From Diplosphaera chodatii (taxonomy: Eukaryota > Chlorophyta > Trebouxiophyceae > Prasiolales > Stichococcaceae), in contig JAALGY010000012.1 of the NCBI GenBank assembly GCA_032358165.1, positions 1,798,001-1,862,000 of the forward strand: a stretch of 64,000 nucleotides of DNA, given 5' to 3'. Numbering within the stretch: the stretch's first letter is position 1; the number at the start of each line of letters is the position of its first letter. Under the pieces are notes generated by a model. It ran no database searches, had not been told where the DNA came from, and saw only the letters and a list, made by a program, of their open reading frames with translations. Both the position numbers and the translations under genes were made by a program. Of the stretch, positions 36,667 to 48,400 are shown piece by piece.

Positions 36667-37267
36667 AAGGGGTCATGACGGTGGACACAAGTCTGGCTGT
36701 GGCCCAGACATGCGCCTGCTACTGATGAACTGTTGAGTCACATTCAGAAACTGGGTATCGGTGTTTGCACCAACCATTGTGATCGTTGATAGACTAGGAA
36801 AGCGGCTGGCATTCAGAAGGTATTGTGGCATGGTGCTGTCTTCGGGACACAACCGCCAAATCAGAGCGCATTTCACAGATGAACTTCACTCCGGACATAG
36901 TACGACCGTTTCAAGGATCAACATTCAAGTTGCCAACATGATACGGCTATCCTGACTCTTGCTCATAACCTGAAACAGGGCTCACAAAATTGCGCCTCAT
37001 CCTCTGCTGCAGCACCCTCGGCACTCTCAGGATCGCACATATTGCCTGCGCAGGCATGCAAGCCTGATCAAATGCTGTTCTGAAATGAGAGCAACAAGTT
37101 GGTGCTCTCTGGGTATGTTTCCCTCACTCTCCACTCCATCCTTGCCGGCACTACTTGAACCGCCTGCATGTCTCGGCCCCATTTGCCCTGGCCGTGAACT
37201 CACGATCCCCTGGCAGCCATGCAACGGGCAAATCAAGGGCGATCCACAGCTTACTACTGCAAGTGTG
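36667..37267. other. Convergent 3' region, no gene seen
   Basis: 600 bases between the ACLB stop (+) and the Ycf36 stop (-). Short frames only. Expected to be 3' UTRs. Confidence 0.5.
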
Positions 37268-38943
37268 TCATAGCTGCCCCAGCATGCAATGACGGGGAGA
37301 AGCAATGCTGAGATTCGATTGGAAAGCCACAGTGGATGGTATGTGCGCACCGCAGTAGCCAGGACGCCCACGCTGCAGAGCAGGACACATAAGCATTAGT
37401 AGGGAGCCGGCTTGAGCAGGTGCACCAGCACACGCTGCTGGAAGGCTCACACCAAATTGCTCCTGTGACGGCTGACCTGTGCTGCCTGCTCCGCTGCGGC
37501 TGCCTCGTCGTCGTCTCGCAGGTCCGAAAGGTCCCGCACCATTGCTGAGTACACAATGCCATTGCTGCTGCGCGACCGTGGGGTGACCGCTCCTCGCCCT
37601 GCCAGCAAGGGACACCAGGCACTGGGTGGAGGCCTTTGTTCCATTCATCAGCGAAGGACTGGCCTATTCCCCTGCAATTGCTTTCATCGTATCCACAATG
37701 CAAGGTCCAGCATCAATCGTGAACACTGCAAGCTACGCTCACCATACATGCCGTCTGCATCAGTGCCTGCACGGATGAGGCCGAACAGCAGCACGGAGCT
37801 CATCAGCAGCGCTGCGCCGCTGCCCGTCAGAGTCGTCTTGAGCCGCTGCAACACCGGCTGCACCTGCACATGCGATGGCAGCACACCCTCGAAACCAACC
37901 CTCCGTGCTGACACGGGACCGTCAGGGCAGTGGAGCTGCAGGTCTGACCGTGTTGGACGCCCACCTCATACCGCCCGAGGAGCCTGTCGCGTGCCAGGAT
38001 CTGCGGCGGCTTCACAAACACCTGCAGCCACCTCACCCTCGATGTGGTAAGGCTTGACGTGGTTCTCAGACACTTCCAAATTTATCAGCTGCAACGCTCT
38101 TTCTGCCAATGTCCATGCCTCTGCCTCTGGCCACTCCGTGGACAGGGCCTCACCTGACCGTCATACCACCCTGTCTCCTCATACTCAACCGCTGCGCTGA
38201 GCAGCCGATCGCCGACATACGCCCAGCCCAGGTAGATGCGCAGCACCGCGACAGCCACCACCAGCAGCGCGCCAATGGATGCGCTCACCACAAACTCGAT
38301 CGGCTGCAAAATGCCAAGAGTATTGCTGAAACACTGCAATGGCATTGCAGGCAATCAGGCACACATGCGGACCTGCAACCTATGACACAAGGCTGAGCAA
38401 CTGACCTGGGCTGCTGGATCAAATGTCTGATAAGCGATGGGGCCGCCAATAATGGAGAAGAATGCCAGCCATGTAATGCCAAGCCGCTTGAAGTATGCAG
38501 GCGTCTCCAGTGTTGCCTGCGGACGGTGAGCCAAGTGATGTTCTGTGGCAGTAGAAAACTCTGATGTGCCTGTCCACCACTCATGAAGGTGTGTGTTCGG
38601 CCGGCCAATGCTCATGCAGTCCGAGTGCTTTGGCAGCACATGCCCGTACCCAGGAGTAAAGGGTGGTCTGCCGCAGCGCTTTGAGCTCGTTCACAGGTCG
38701 CTGGTCCGCCGGCACCGCCCGCTCGAGGGCGGGATCCAACCCTCCATTGGCAGCGCTGCTGTTGGCCTTGCGCCCGCTGCCACCGGCGTTGCCGGAGGCG
38801 CTAGCCAGAAACAACGGCTGCCGCCTGAGACGCGCCTTGCCGCACCTATGACATCCTGCTACTGATGGCCTGTCGAGGCACAACCTGCTTTGCCGCTCTG
38901 CTACACCCCGCACTGCGGAATGGCCTGTGCTTCCTGCTAGCAT
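37268..38943 (-). CDS. Ycf36/DUF1230 thylakoid-type membrane protein (CGLD22-like)
   Basis: Nuclear copy of a protein conserved in cyanobacteria and the green lineage; its molecular role is not established. ATG 38943 starts a basic, Ser/Arg-rich presumed transit peptide (HRCGKARLRRQPLFLASASG). The domain follows: VPADQRPVNELKALRQTTLY, ATLETPAYFKRLGITWLAFF, then FVVSASIGALLVVAVAVLRI and YLGWAYVGDRLLSAAVEYEE. TGWYDGQ is joined to VFVKPPQILARDRLLGRYEV, then QPVLQRLKTTLTGSGAALLM. YVGDRLLSA, EYEETGWYDGQ and KPPxxLARDRLLG are diagnostic. The tail continues through DLRDDDEAAAAEQAAQ to RGRPGYCGAH and a stop at 37268; GRPxYC also occurs in plant members. Two to three membrane helices are predicted. 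Chloroplast location is inferred from the N-terminus and family. Confidence 0.9.
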
Positions 38944-39307
38944 CGCCCCGTCTCACCCGCCCCGGCTCAGCGTCGCATGAGTCGCGGCTCTCGTCAACTG
39001 TCGATACAGCCAACAGCTATCTACGCAGGCGGTATGACATCGTAAGGAGAGATGTTGCCTGCGAAATGTGTGGCGCGCGCGCAGGGTGGAAAGTCTTGCC
39101 AGCGTGCCAGGGTTTTGTCAAGGCTCTGATCGTCTGATGATCTGGCTTGCAGCCCACCGGCACATAGGTTCGTTCTCAGTGTCTGTTTGCCTACTCGTCG
39201 CTCGCTGTCTGTTCCAGGTGTGGGTGCTTGCTGGCGTTCAGGGCAAGGGGTGATTTTGGGTAGTGGCGGCTACGCACCGCACGGAAGTGCATTGTGTGTG
39301 AGGAACC
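38944..39307. promoter_or_regulatory. Divergent upstream region of Ycf36 and an unknown gene
   Basis: 364 bases between head-to-head starts at 38943 (-) and 39308 (+). No coding sequence recognised; both promoters must fit here. Confidence 0.45.
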
Positions 39308-40648
39308 ATGCCCGCTGGAGGGCTGATTGAGAAGCTGGCTGCTATCGGCATCACATCAAACACAGTAAGACCTCTGCATGCTAACGCTGAAGCCTGGGTG
39401 TGGGTGCATCTCCCGCATAAGGCTCAGGCTCATGACGCATGCATGCAGGGCGACTCGGGGACAGCACAGGCAGTGACGACCGTCCTGTTGAAGGTATGTT
39501 GATTCTTGAGCCGTGTTCACGAAAGTTCACATCACGTCTGAGATGAGTTGGGCCCATCCTAAGCATGCAGGACAAGCATGGACATGCATACCAAATTGTA
39601 GCGCTTCCAGATACAAACATCAATTTAAAAGGTACTTGTTTGTCAAACCATCGACCCACAACAGGTTTTGAGCTCAATGTCGTCATCACGATTTGGAGCT
39701 GAGACAATCACAAATGCTGTACACAGCGCTGTCAACGCGGCTGGGGCTCGGCAAGGCGCCACTGCAGCCGCTGCCGGATGCGGCGCTGCCCACGCTTCTG
39801 CAGTCGCCAGCGCACGTCACGTTTCTAGGCCTGACAGATGCGGCTAGCCAGCAGGTGGTGTCATTGCTGGATGCACGGGCCGCGGCAGAGCCAGTGCTCA
39901 GCGTTCCAACAGCAGATGGATCTGCAGCCATCACTATGTCGGGCGCTGACATTGAAAAGCTTCTCAGGTGCGCCAGGGGCCTTCCAGTGACAGTCAGTGT
40001 GCAGCAGATGGGCGGATGGTCCCATCGTGTCCGTGTACACATGAGAATATGGCTCACGATGCTACGATGACATGCTACACAGGTCGCATGGCGCGGCAGT
40101 TGGTGTGACAGACCTTACAGCAGCACCAAAGATTGACAGGGAACACCCGCCGGACCTAAAGCAGCTGGCAGACGGCGCAGCAGTAATTGATGCACTGAAA
40201 GTGACAGCCTCGCCAGCAGCCCCAGGCGCAGCAACATCAGCAACCGGAGCAGCCAGCAAAACAGTAGCATCGGCAGGCAGCAAAAGCCCTGCAGCCAAGG
40301 CTGCAGGCGGACTGCCACCAGCGCTCGATGTAACGCGCATAGTGCAGACAGTAGTTTCCAGGGTGCGGTCACGGTGTCCAACTGCTACATTGCGTCACAG
40401 CCATGTATCCAAATATCACAAGCTATCATGCAAATGGGTAGGAATGCTGACGAACTCCATTACACTCGTTGCAGTGTCTAGCGACCAGTGGTGGGGCGCA
40501 GCTGGACAGTGAAGCCATGCGGAGCCTCGAGGCAGATGTGCGCATGGAGGTCAACTCGCTAAAGAACGCAGCATATGCCAGCGGCTTTGCGGCTGCAAGG
40601 GGAGCCATGCATGCCCAGCTGGGCCCATCCGCCCCCTTGGGACACTAG
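39308..40648 (+). CDS. Unrecognised soluble protein, five to six exons
   Basis: Family not recognised. ATG 39308 gives MPAGGLIEKLAAIGITSNT, spliced to GDSGTAQAVTTVLLK. Next comes an exon beginning LRQSQMLYTALSTRLGLG (acceptor near 39691) that continues LQPLPDAALPTLLQSPAHVT, FLGLTDAASQQVVSLLDARA and MSGADIEKLLR. The next exon (from about 40083) has SHGAAVGVTDLTAAPKIDRE, an Ala/Ser/Gly linker and ALDVTRIVQTVVSRV. The last starts near 40482: RSLEADVRMEVNSLKNAAYA, SGFAAARGAMHAQ, stop at 40648. No signal peptide or membrane helix; the C-terminal end looks helical. Exon phases agree across the joins, which supports a real gene. An open frame at 40697-40808 (SMDYFFSPAFCGADISYQKN) could belong to an alternative 3' end. 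Confidence 0.5.
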
Positions 40649-41212
40649 CCTCGACTTCTGCACTGTTTCTGCCGCTTCTGCCAATGCTCAGTGGTTCAGG
40701 ACGACGCTGAAAGCATGGACTATTTCTTCAGCCCTGCATTTTGCGGTGCTGACATCAGCTATCAGAAGAACAGTGGGGCCGAGCTTAGGAGCGGCACTGT
40801 CACTGTGAGTCTCCATGTCGTCACCGGTCAGGTCTGATGTGTGTGTAGTGCGAGATGGCATGGGCTGTGCTGCACACTATGTCCCGCAGCGAGCCCAGCT
40901 GCAACAGCTCGACCGCTTCTGCCTCTTCTAGTGCTAGCCCTGCAGTCACATCACCGACGCTCCCATTCGTTTCCAGTCAAAAGCAGAACATGATTGACGC
41001 TTCAACTTGAATTTGCGCACATTCATCAGGTTAGCCGACACAACAAAAGACACCGACAGCTGGCTCTCATGTAACCACCTGGCATCTCCATGAGGGCATC
41101 AATACAGGCGGCTGGAGTTGTAAGACTGCTACTTTTCTGCAAGCAGCCTTCAGCAGTGGTGAGTGCATCCAATATCATGTCGCCGCTGATGAACAGAAAT
41201 GCCTGTTGACCT
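40649..41212. other. Convergent 3' region, no firm gene
   Basis: Contains the short plus-strand frame at 40697-40808 noted for the preceding gene and a minus-strand frame at 41026-41256 that overlaps the end of the next gene. No recognised domain. Confidence 0.4.
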
Positions 41213-42205
41213 TCATGCAGGCACCTGATCTGCGAGCGAGTCAGGTTGTTCGCCATTCAGGGCAATGGCGATGTTCAATGCAACATGTGTGAAAGACTGC
41301 TCCGGTGCAGCGTGCACGAAAGCCGGCTTGCCCTGGTATCTACACATGATGTTGTCCACACTCGCTCATACAGTAGTAGTGTCACGCATACTCTAGTGTC
41401 GATCGATGGAGCTGGCAGTCAGGAATTCTGCAAAGATGCTCACCGGCTCACACCTCGCAGCAGCGCATCATCAACACTGCTCGAGCCAGATGCACGAGCG
41501 CTGACAACTACGAAGGCACTAGGAAACCCTTTGCTGTGCACACGGTCTATTCTGCAGGGTGACCCAGATAGACATTCGTGACAAGTCATTCAGCCATAGC
41601 TCTGGAGTGATGGATGTACGGAGCGCATACTGGCATACCAAATACCACATCCAATGCTGCATTTTATGGTGATGCTGTGCAGTAATCTGCTCCATGTCAT
41701 GTACCTTTCCCACGCTTGCTCGTTTCGGGTGTCGTCCAGCAGCACGAAGGCAATGGTGCCACCCTTGCCAGTGATCAGTACAGACGGCAGGCATGACGGT
41801 GACACGCGCAGCTTGTAGCCAAGTGCTCTGATAGCAGCAGCATCAATAGCGCTTTCTGCTTCGGTGTTGACAATGCAGACGCCAATGGAAGTGGGTGTTA
41901 CCCAAGAGACTGACGGCGATACAGCACCGTGCTGCACATCTGCACTGCGCTGCATGCTCACAAATCCTGCCAGGGCCACCAGTTATTCCGCCAGTGAAGA
42001 GCACAGCAAGGGCAGCCGAAGGTCCATTGCATACATGGTTAGGACCAGAAGCGTTGAATGGGTTGATGGTTTGATTGCATGCACGGAATGCGAGGCACAG
42101 CACATCGATGCGAGATCTCGCAGCTGGCAAAACAATGTCTCCTCCTTTCCTGTCGGCAATTCTTGCAGGCTGAATGATGAATGCTTTGCAGTCAAGAGCA
42201 CTCAT
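41213..42205 (-). CDS. Unrecognised small protein, about four exons
   Basis: Not recognised. A plausible start is ATG 42205 (MSALDCKAFIIQ), continuing ARIADRKGGDIVLPAARSRI and LAFRACNQTINPFNAS. A well-formed middle exon around 41710-41930 reads SVSWVTPTSIGVCIVNTEAE, SAIDAAAIRALGYKLRVSPS and CLPSVLITGKGGTIAFVLLD before DTRNEQAWER and a GT donor. A final exon reads GKPAFVHAAPEQSFTHVALN, IAIALNGEQPDSLADQVPA with a stop at 41213. The alternating hydrophobic pattern suggests an alpha/beta domain. The intervening exon near 41400-41560 is unclear. The gene is head to head with the HEI10-like gene. Confidence 0.42.
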
Positions 42206-42519
42206 ACATGTAGGACTGGACGACCGTCAGCTTCGGCGCTTATATATCTGTCCGTCGCAGGTACGTAGCAAAGTCAGCACTGTGTGGTCCTGCTCCTCCC
42301 GATGAAGCAGCTGGAGTCAGCAGCCCGCTGCATACAGGGCGTTCAGCACTGAACCAGCACTGCCGTGTGCAGCAGCCTGCAGCTGCCATGTGCGCACCTG
42401 CACGTCCTTCTGCATGCGCCTGTAGCTGTGAGGACGATGCAGCCCGTGTGCATGCAGGTGCACTGCTGGGCGCGTATGACGCGTAGCGGCTCATGAACAA
42501 TGCAGAGGGAAGGGTTGAC
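42206..42519. promoter_or_regulatory. Short divergent upstream region of an unknown gene and HEI10-like gene
   Basis: Only 314 bases separate the two proposed start codons, so the promoters probably overlap. No specific element was identified. Confidence 0.4.
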
Positions 42520-44814
42520 ATGTACTGCAATTCGTGCTGGGCTTCCCAAGAGCAGGGGACGCAATGTGTAGCAGCATCCTGCGGGCACCTTTTCTGTGAG
42601 CATTATTGCTGATGGGGACTTGCCCAGTACGGCGCAGCAGTGCTTGGCATGTTCTCAGTCTGGTGTAGTGAACTGCTCCCTTGCCCTGCAGGCATTGCAT
42701 GTGCACAGGCAATTGTTGAGTCGCCTGACTCCTCATGCCGCATCTGCAACAATGTCATCACCAAAGGGTACGGATGCATGCAGCTGCTCGGTCGACACCA
42801 AAATACATGCGATCATCGGTGGTGCAGCCTGGCTGTCATTTGCAGGAATATCAAGCTCGTCAAGGTGCTGCAGGACCGTAGCCAGTACACGGTAAGATGC
42901 GATGAAATGTGGCTTACCACGCACATATCTAGACCGCTACTGCCTACTGTAGAGGTCATCATACAGGACTGCAGTTCTGACCTGTGACTCGTTGGCTGCA
43001 GATGCACCTCTTCGGGCAGACACCAGAGACGGCGCTGCTGAGTGCTCTGGCAGCTATCGAGTTCTACAACAATCAGCTACAGGTGAGCATCACGATGCGC
43101 TACAGTGAGTAGTCAACACGCCATTGCGCCTGTTTCAGTACTACCGCTTGATCCTTTGATGATGAGATCTGAAGGCAGCAAGGCATGTAGAACAGTGACC
43201 AGTTACGAGCGGATCGGCATCTTTACATTACAGTACCTTCTGTGCAGGTAGTCAGTGATCAGCAGCAACTCGAGCTGACTGGCCGCGTCAAGAAGGTGCA
43301 GGAGCAGTGCAAGCAGAAATTGCGGGAGGTGCACAACGGCTACCTGCAGGGTGCGCGTGCTGTGCATAGAGACGAGGCTGCAGAGTGGTTGCATTATTCA
43401 ACGCATGCATGCAACCTCTGCAGCTTACAATAATGACGATGAGAATTCTGTGCCACAGCAAAGAAGAAGTACAAGGAGCTGATGGTCATCAAGGCCAACC
43501 TAGAGGCGGATAACCAAGAACTGGTGCAGAAGTATGCACAGAAGGCACAGTACGCATCTGTCCTTATCAACACCCACAATGCATGCTGCTGTAGGCTGGT
43601 TTATGCTGTTGCTAATCACACTTTATCGGTCGATTCTGCTGCATACATCACTGGCCTTGTGCAAGATATCATGCTTGCACCAAAGAGTATCACCGTGACT
43701 GTAGGCAGGCACGCAAGCTGCAGGACATGGTCGACAGATTGCAGGGTGCTGGGGCTCACCGTCAGCTGCCACCTGCTGGCGGCAGGTCACTGCAGCAAAA
43801 CAACCGCAACTTGGGCAGTGGCTTCGGCAGCGCTGATGATGGTCATCATGTGGTACAGATCAACCTTGCCAATGATCTCACAGCCAATTATGTTGGGATG
43901 AGCGTGATGCTTGCATGCAGCATATCATGGAACATGTGCATAGGGAGACCAATCTGTCAGCTGATCCAGCGTCGCCATGAGTCACAGACCACAACAGTCC
44001 GCAAGCAAGCCTACTACACCACCAACACGCCGCCACCCCTGATGGATGACGGCAGACGCCCGGGCAGCGGTACATGCTGCATGTGCAGGATGCATTTGGC
44101 AAGGTGTGTCCGTTGGTTCACCTATGCCCAATCACCTGACCTCCATCTGCATGTGGATGCAGGTCACTCCTTTGATGCTGGTGGTCGTGCCATGGACCTT
44201 CTGGACAGGTGTGCAACCAGATAGCGCCGGAGCATCGAACACAGTGCATACAGACTGCAGAGCAGGCTGCTGCACAGGATGGCAAGCAGCGCTTTCCTCA
44301 AAACGTCCTGGCGCCTGTCTCAGGCAAGCGCAGGGCCGGCGCCGAGCCACGAGCATGTCTCCCCTGCCATCCATACAGCTAGACGCCGCCCCCCGTGCTG
44401 AGACGCCAGATGGCGGCCGCAATGCCCTCCGCAAACTGCTGGGTGGTCTGTATTATCAGCTTTCTTGCCTGTGAAATTTCGCTATGTAGTCCTGATACAG
44501 CTCACAATCGTCTGATTTGAGACTCGTGTCGATATGAGCCCATCAGCACTGTGTGTAATGGCACCAACACTTGACATGCATCACACTCACAGGCGCTGCT
44601 GGAGGTGGCCACCACAACGAGCTGGGCCTCAACATCCCGCCCCCGCGGCCAAGGGGTACGCAATGGGCCTTGCCTTTCGCACTATTGCATCTCATGTTTG
44701 GACTCCCATCCGACAGCACCGTTTGGCAGCGGCACTCAACGAGAATCGGGCGCTGACCGATGGGCATGCAATGCAGGTGGCGGCGGCTTGATGAGTGGAT
44801 TGGCCAGCCTATGA
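42520..44814 (+). CDS. HEI10/CCNB1IP1-like RING E3 ligase, meiotic crossover factor
   Basis: HEI10 proteins coarsen along the synaptonemal complex and designate crossovers; they are RING plus coiled-coil SUMO/ubiquitin ligases. ATG 42520 begins MYCNSCWASQEQGTQCVAAS, CGHLF and then, across an intron, C-IACAQAIVESPDSSCRICNN and VITKG: the C-x2-C...C-x-H...C-x2-C RING of the family. Then NIKLVKVLQDRSQYT, MHLFGQTPETALLSALAAIE, FYNNQLQ (equivalent to the conserved segment after the RING), and a coiled coil: QQLELTGRVKKVQEQCKQKL, REVHNGYLQ, AKKKYKELMVIKANLEADNQ, ELVQKYAQKA, RKLQDMVDRLQ. The C-terminal part is Pro/Gly/Ser-rich and disordered, as in HEI10; its exon edges and the exact stop (44814) are uncertain. 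A meiotic role in this alga is inferred. Confidence 0.82.
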
Positions 44815-45419
44815 CAGCTGCAAAACTGGTCTGCAAGGGTGTCGCGCTGACTGAGTTGAGGAACTGATGGCTACTAGCACATGGTAGACTGTGCTGCAGA
44901 GGACGGAGTGCTGCAGCACCTGGGCATCTGCAGACGATCACACTTCAGTACGATTGAGCATCAGCACTGCAAGTCACGTGCGAAGCATTCGGTTACGATT
45001 GCAGGTCTCTGCTCTATCAAGAAGTTTCGCTACTGCCGCTGTAGCTACCTTGCTTCAACATCAATGTATATAGCTGCTCTTCACCTTCACAGCACAGTGT
45101 TAACCTACCGGATCATCTACCTGCTGTCTATCCAAGGCTCCAATTCTACGGTCTGGTTCAAGTGATTTGTTCCACATCCCATTTGCATACCATCGGATGC
45201 ACGTCATTCGGCAGACAACTCAGCACCCTCAGCGCACGCCAGCCCTTGGCATGCACCAGGGTGACGAACGCCAGAATGGCCCAGTATACACAGATTGTTC
45301 GGGCAACTGCCTGCGCCCACAACCTCTCCTTCCCTCCCTGGTGTTTTCTGACTTTGCCAAAGCCTGTTAGGTTCCCAGCAGGTTCTTTTCCATCAACAGC
45401 AGTGCTGCTCCTGTACACA
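44815..45419. other. Convergent 3' region, no gene seen
   Basis: 600 bases between the HEI10-like gene (+) and the MscS-like gene (-). Minus-strand frame 45158-45547 overlaps the channel's last exon in another frame and has no motif. Confidence 0.45.
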
Positions 45420-48400
45420 TCAGTAGTAAGAAAATGGGCGCGCCGCCGAAGCAGCACCCAGGGATGTCTGCCCGCCACCCAGCAGAGCCGCTTCCCGCGC
45501 CATGCCGCCATCTGCCCTCCCCCTGCGGGCACAGCCAGGCCCATCAAGTACTCAGCAGCAGGCCCTGGTCCTCAGTGGTGAGTTGTGCAGGATTCCGCCT
45601 CATATGCCGCCCCTATAGCACTGCATGGAGTAGCGCCCTAGGCAGTCATTTTAGGATGGATACATGGTCAGCCACCCTAGCTGGTGTGAGGTAGATGCCA
45701 GATGTGCCCTCTGTGGTGAAAATCCAGGCAGGCGCAGCAGGCCATGGCCAGTGGAAGGTACCTCTGGTCGTGAGAGAATGCCGGCAGGCTGTAGCAGGCG
45801 CCCAGCTCGGTGAGCGTCTCACAGATGACGACAAACAGGCTGTGGCGCGCCTTGCCGGTGCGGCCCTGGTCCACACCTGTGGACTCGCACACATGCTGAT
45901 GAGTGCCTGCAGTGTGCTCTGCTATGGGGAAGCGTGCATAATCATGGTACACACTTCCTCTGGCACTGTCCGGTTTGCATGCAGGTGCTCGCATATGATG
46001 CTGCTTGTCTTTGACAATACACACTTCTCCATTGCCATGTCATGTACTGGTAGATCGCTTGGAGAATTGTTCGGTGGATGCGCACCGTTGTGGCTGAACT
46101 CGAAGAAGACGCCCAGCTGGACCTTCATGGGGTCGCCGGAGGAGATGTTCATCGCGGAGAACTGCCCTGTGAACTCGCCGGAGAATGTCTCCAAATGCTC
46201 TGCAATGCGCTCGTTCAATGCCTCGAACACGGTCCCTGGGGTGTCGATGTCCAGGTACATCTGCAGGTTTCAGCAGGTGATGTCAAGCATCTGTGCAGGT
46301 GCAGCAGACACACAGGTGCATGCGTATGCACACGGACTGCTACTCCAACCAGGGCCTGCAATGCAGTAAGGGATGTGCCGAAGGCCTGTGCGATACATCA
46401 TGGTGCCTGTGCACGCACCTTGAAGAACTCCCACTTGTTGTCAGAGCGTGAAAGGTTGATCAGTGGGTTTTGATTGAGCACGCTGTTTGGGAACTGCGCA
46501 CATCACACGAGATACCATCAGACTTCAAGCAAGGTTGCAGCAACAAGCCACCTTGAGATCGTAGAATGGTGCACAAGCCATACACGGCAGCAGCGTGGCA
46601 GAAAGGCAGGGAAGACGCACATAGATGCAGGCGCCATCCCAGCGCTTGACCTTCGTGTTCAGCAGCATGATCTCCTCCACCTAAAGTTCGCAGGGGCACT
46701 GCTCGGAAGAGATGTCACCCTTGCTCAGCGACATGGAGTTGTGACGCGCCAACCACATCCCAGCTGATAGCTGCAGCCCACCTTGCTATACTGGGCTCCT
46801 TCTCCCGAGTTGGCCGGGTCCGTGATCAGCAGTGCATCCCCAACATCGAAGGGGTGCACAACAAACAGGAAAACGACCGACTCGAAGACGTTGCGGATGG
46901 AGTTGCCGAAAATGAAGGACAGCCCCAGCAGCACCGAGGACACCGTCAGCCACACCTTGTTCACGTTCACCTGCAGCAGAGCAGGGCATGCAAGCGGTGT
47001 GAGGGCAGCAGGACGGTGGAAAGACAGACCCCCAACACCAGCGCTGCCCACCAGGGCCACATCAGGCGAGCACAGGCACAAATGGGCACATGTGCCCATG
47101 TAGTGTCTTGAGCCCGTCGCACCCTGAAGATGAGGAGGTAGAAGAACACGAAGCACAGGTGCACGCTGAAGCCGATGAGCAACTCCAGGCGGCCAATGAC
47201 AGTCTTTGTGTCCTTCAGGGTCGCTGCCAGGTTGCTGCGCTCCTCGTACACCTGGATGACTGCGTCCCGTGTGTTGTGCAATGTCACCTGCGCAGTCGGA
47301 AGCGCTCCGTCACCTCTCAGTTGGCTCGACTCAACCACATGCTGCTGCAATCTCCTTCTGGCAGACAACAGCAGGTCTAATGTGTCCTTCGAGACGTCGA
47401 AGCAACTAGGCAAACCACAGCATATCACCCTGCAGGGGATGCAAAACCGTGCAACCCTACTGCCTACATGGGCACCTTGCCATCGTGATCAACGTCCAGC
47501 ATGTCGAAAGCCTTTGCAGCCTTTTTGGCGGACAGGAAGTGCTCCAAGTCTTCTTTGATGATGTAGTTCCTGCAGTCGGTGATGCAACATGACAAGTAGC
47601 TGTCAGACTACAAATTGCGCGATGCTATCCAGCCGAGCTCCAGCATTGTGTGCCAGTCGCCACCGTTCTGCACGATGCTCAAGCCAAGGCGACCACCCTC
47701 CCCGTTGGTGAGCCACAGCGGTGGACCGACGCACCTGTCGAAATACGGCTTGATGTTCCAGAACAGGTAGAAGGCGAGGCGGCGTGCCTCCGCCTTGCTG
47801 CTGACCTCCTGCCCCGCTGCGCCGATCTCCTCAGTCAGCGTCACCTGCTCGCATGGTGCCATCCACTGCCCTCAGAGCTCAAGCTGATGTTCACTTTGAG
47901 AAACATCCTGCGGCATGTGGTCTGCGAATGAAGGTGAGTCAATGCAGCCACCTTTTCTGCTGACCACCAGGGGCGCTCACCTTGAGCTTGGAGTTGCGGA
48001 TGTGGCGCTCCACCTTGTGCAGCTTCATGACGATCTCCAACTCGGAGGAGCCGCCGCCTGGCAGGCTGATCGTGGGTGCCAGCCCCTCCTGCTGGTGCAA
48101 CCACAAGACGAAGGTGACCATGCACTTCCCTGACTGCATGAACATGGCAGGACACCGAAATAGTCCTTGCAAATGGTTCCGCTCTTTGGACAGCAAGCCG
48201 GTGTCTGCATGCTTGCAACCTGCTGCCTACGAGGCAACATCCATCGGGCCCCATGCATTGCAGCCTTGCCTTGTCATCTTTGTCTTTCGCCTTCTCCGAC
48301 TTGGCAGGCTTGGCGGCTTTGCCGCCCTTTGCCTTGGGCGTCGTCTTGCCAGGCGTCATGCTCTGCAACATAGCGCGAGCACCCCCTTCAGCAACACGCG

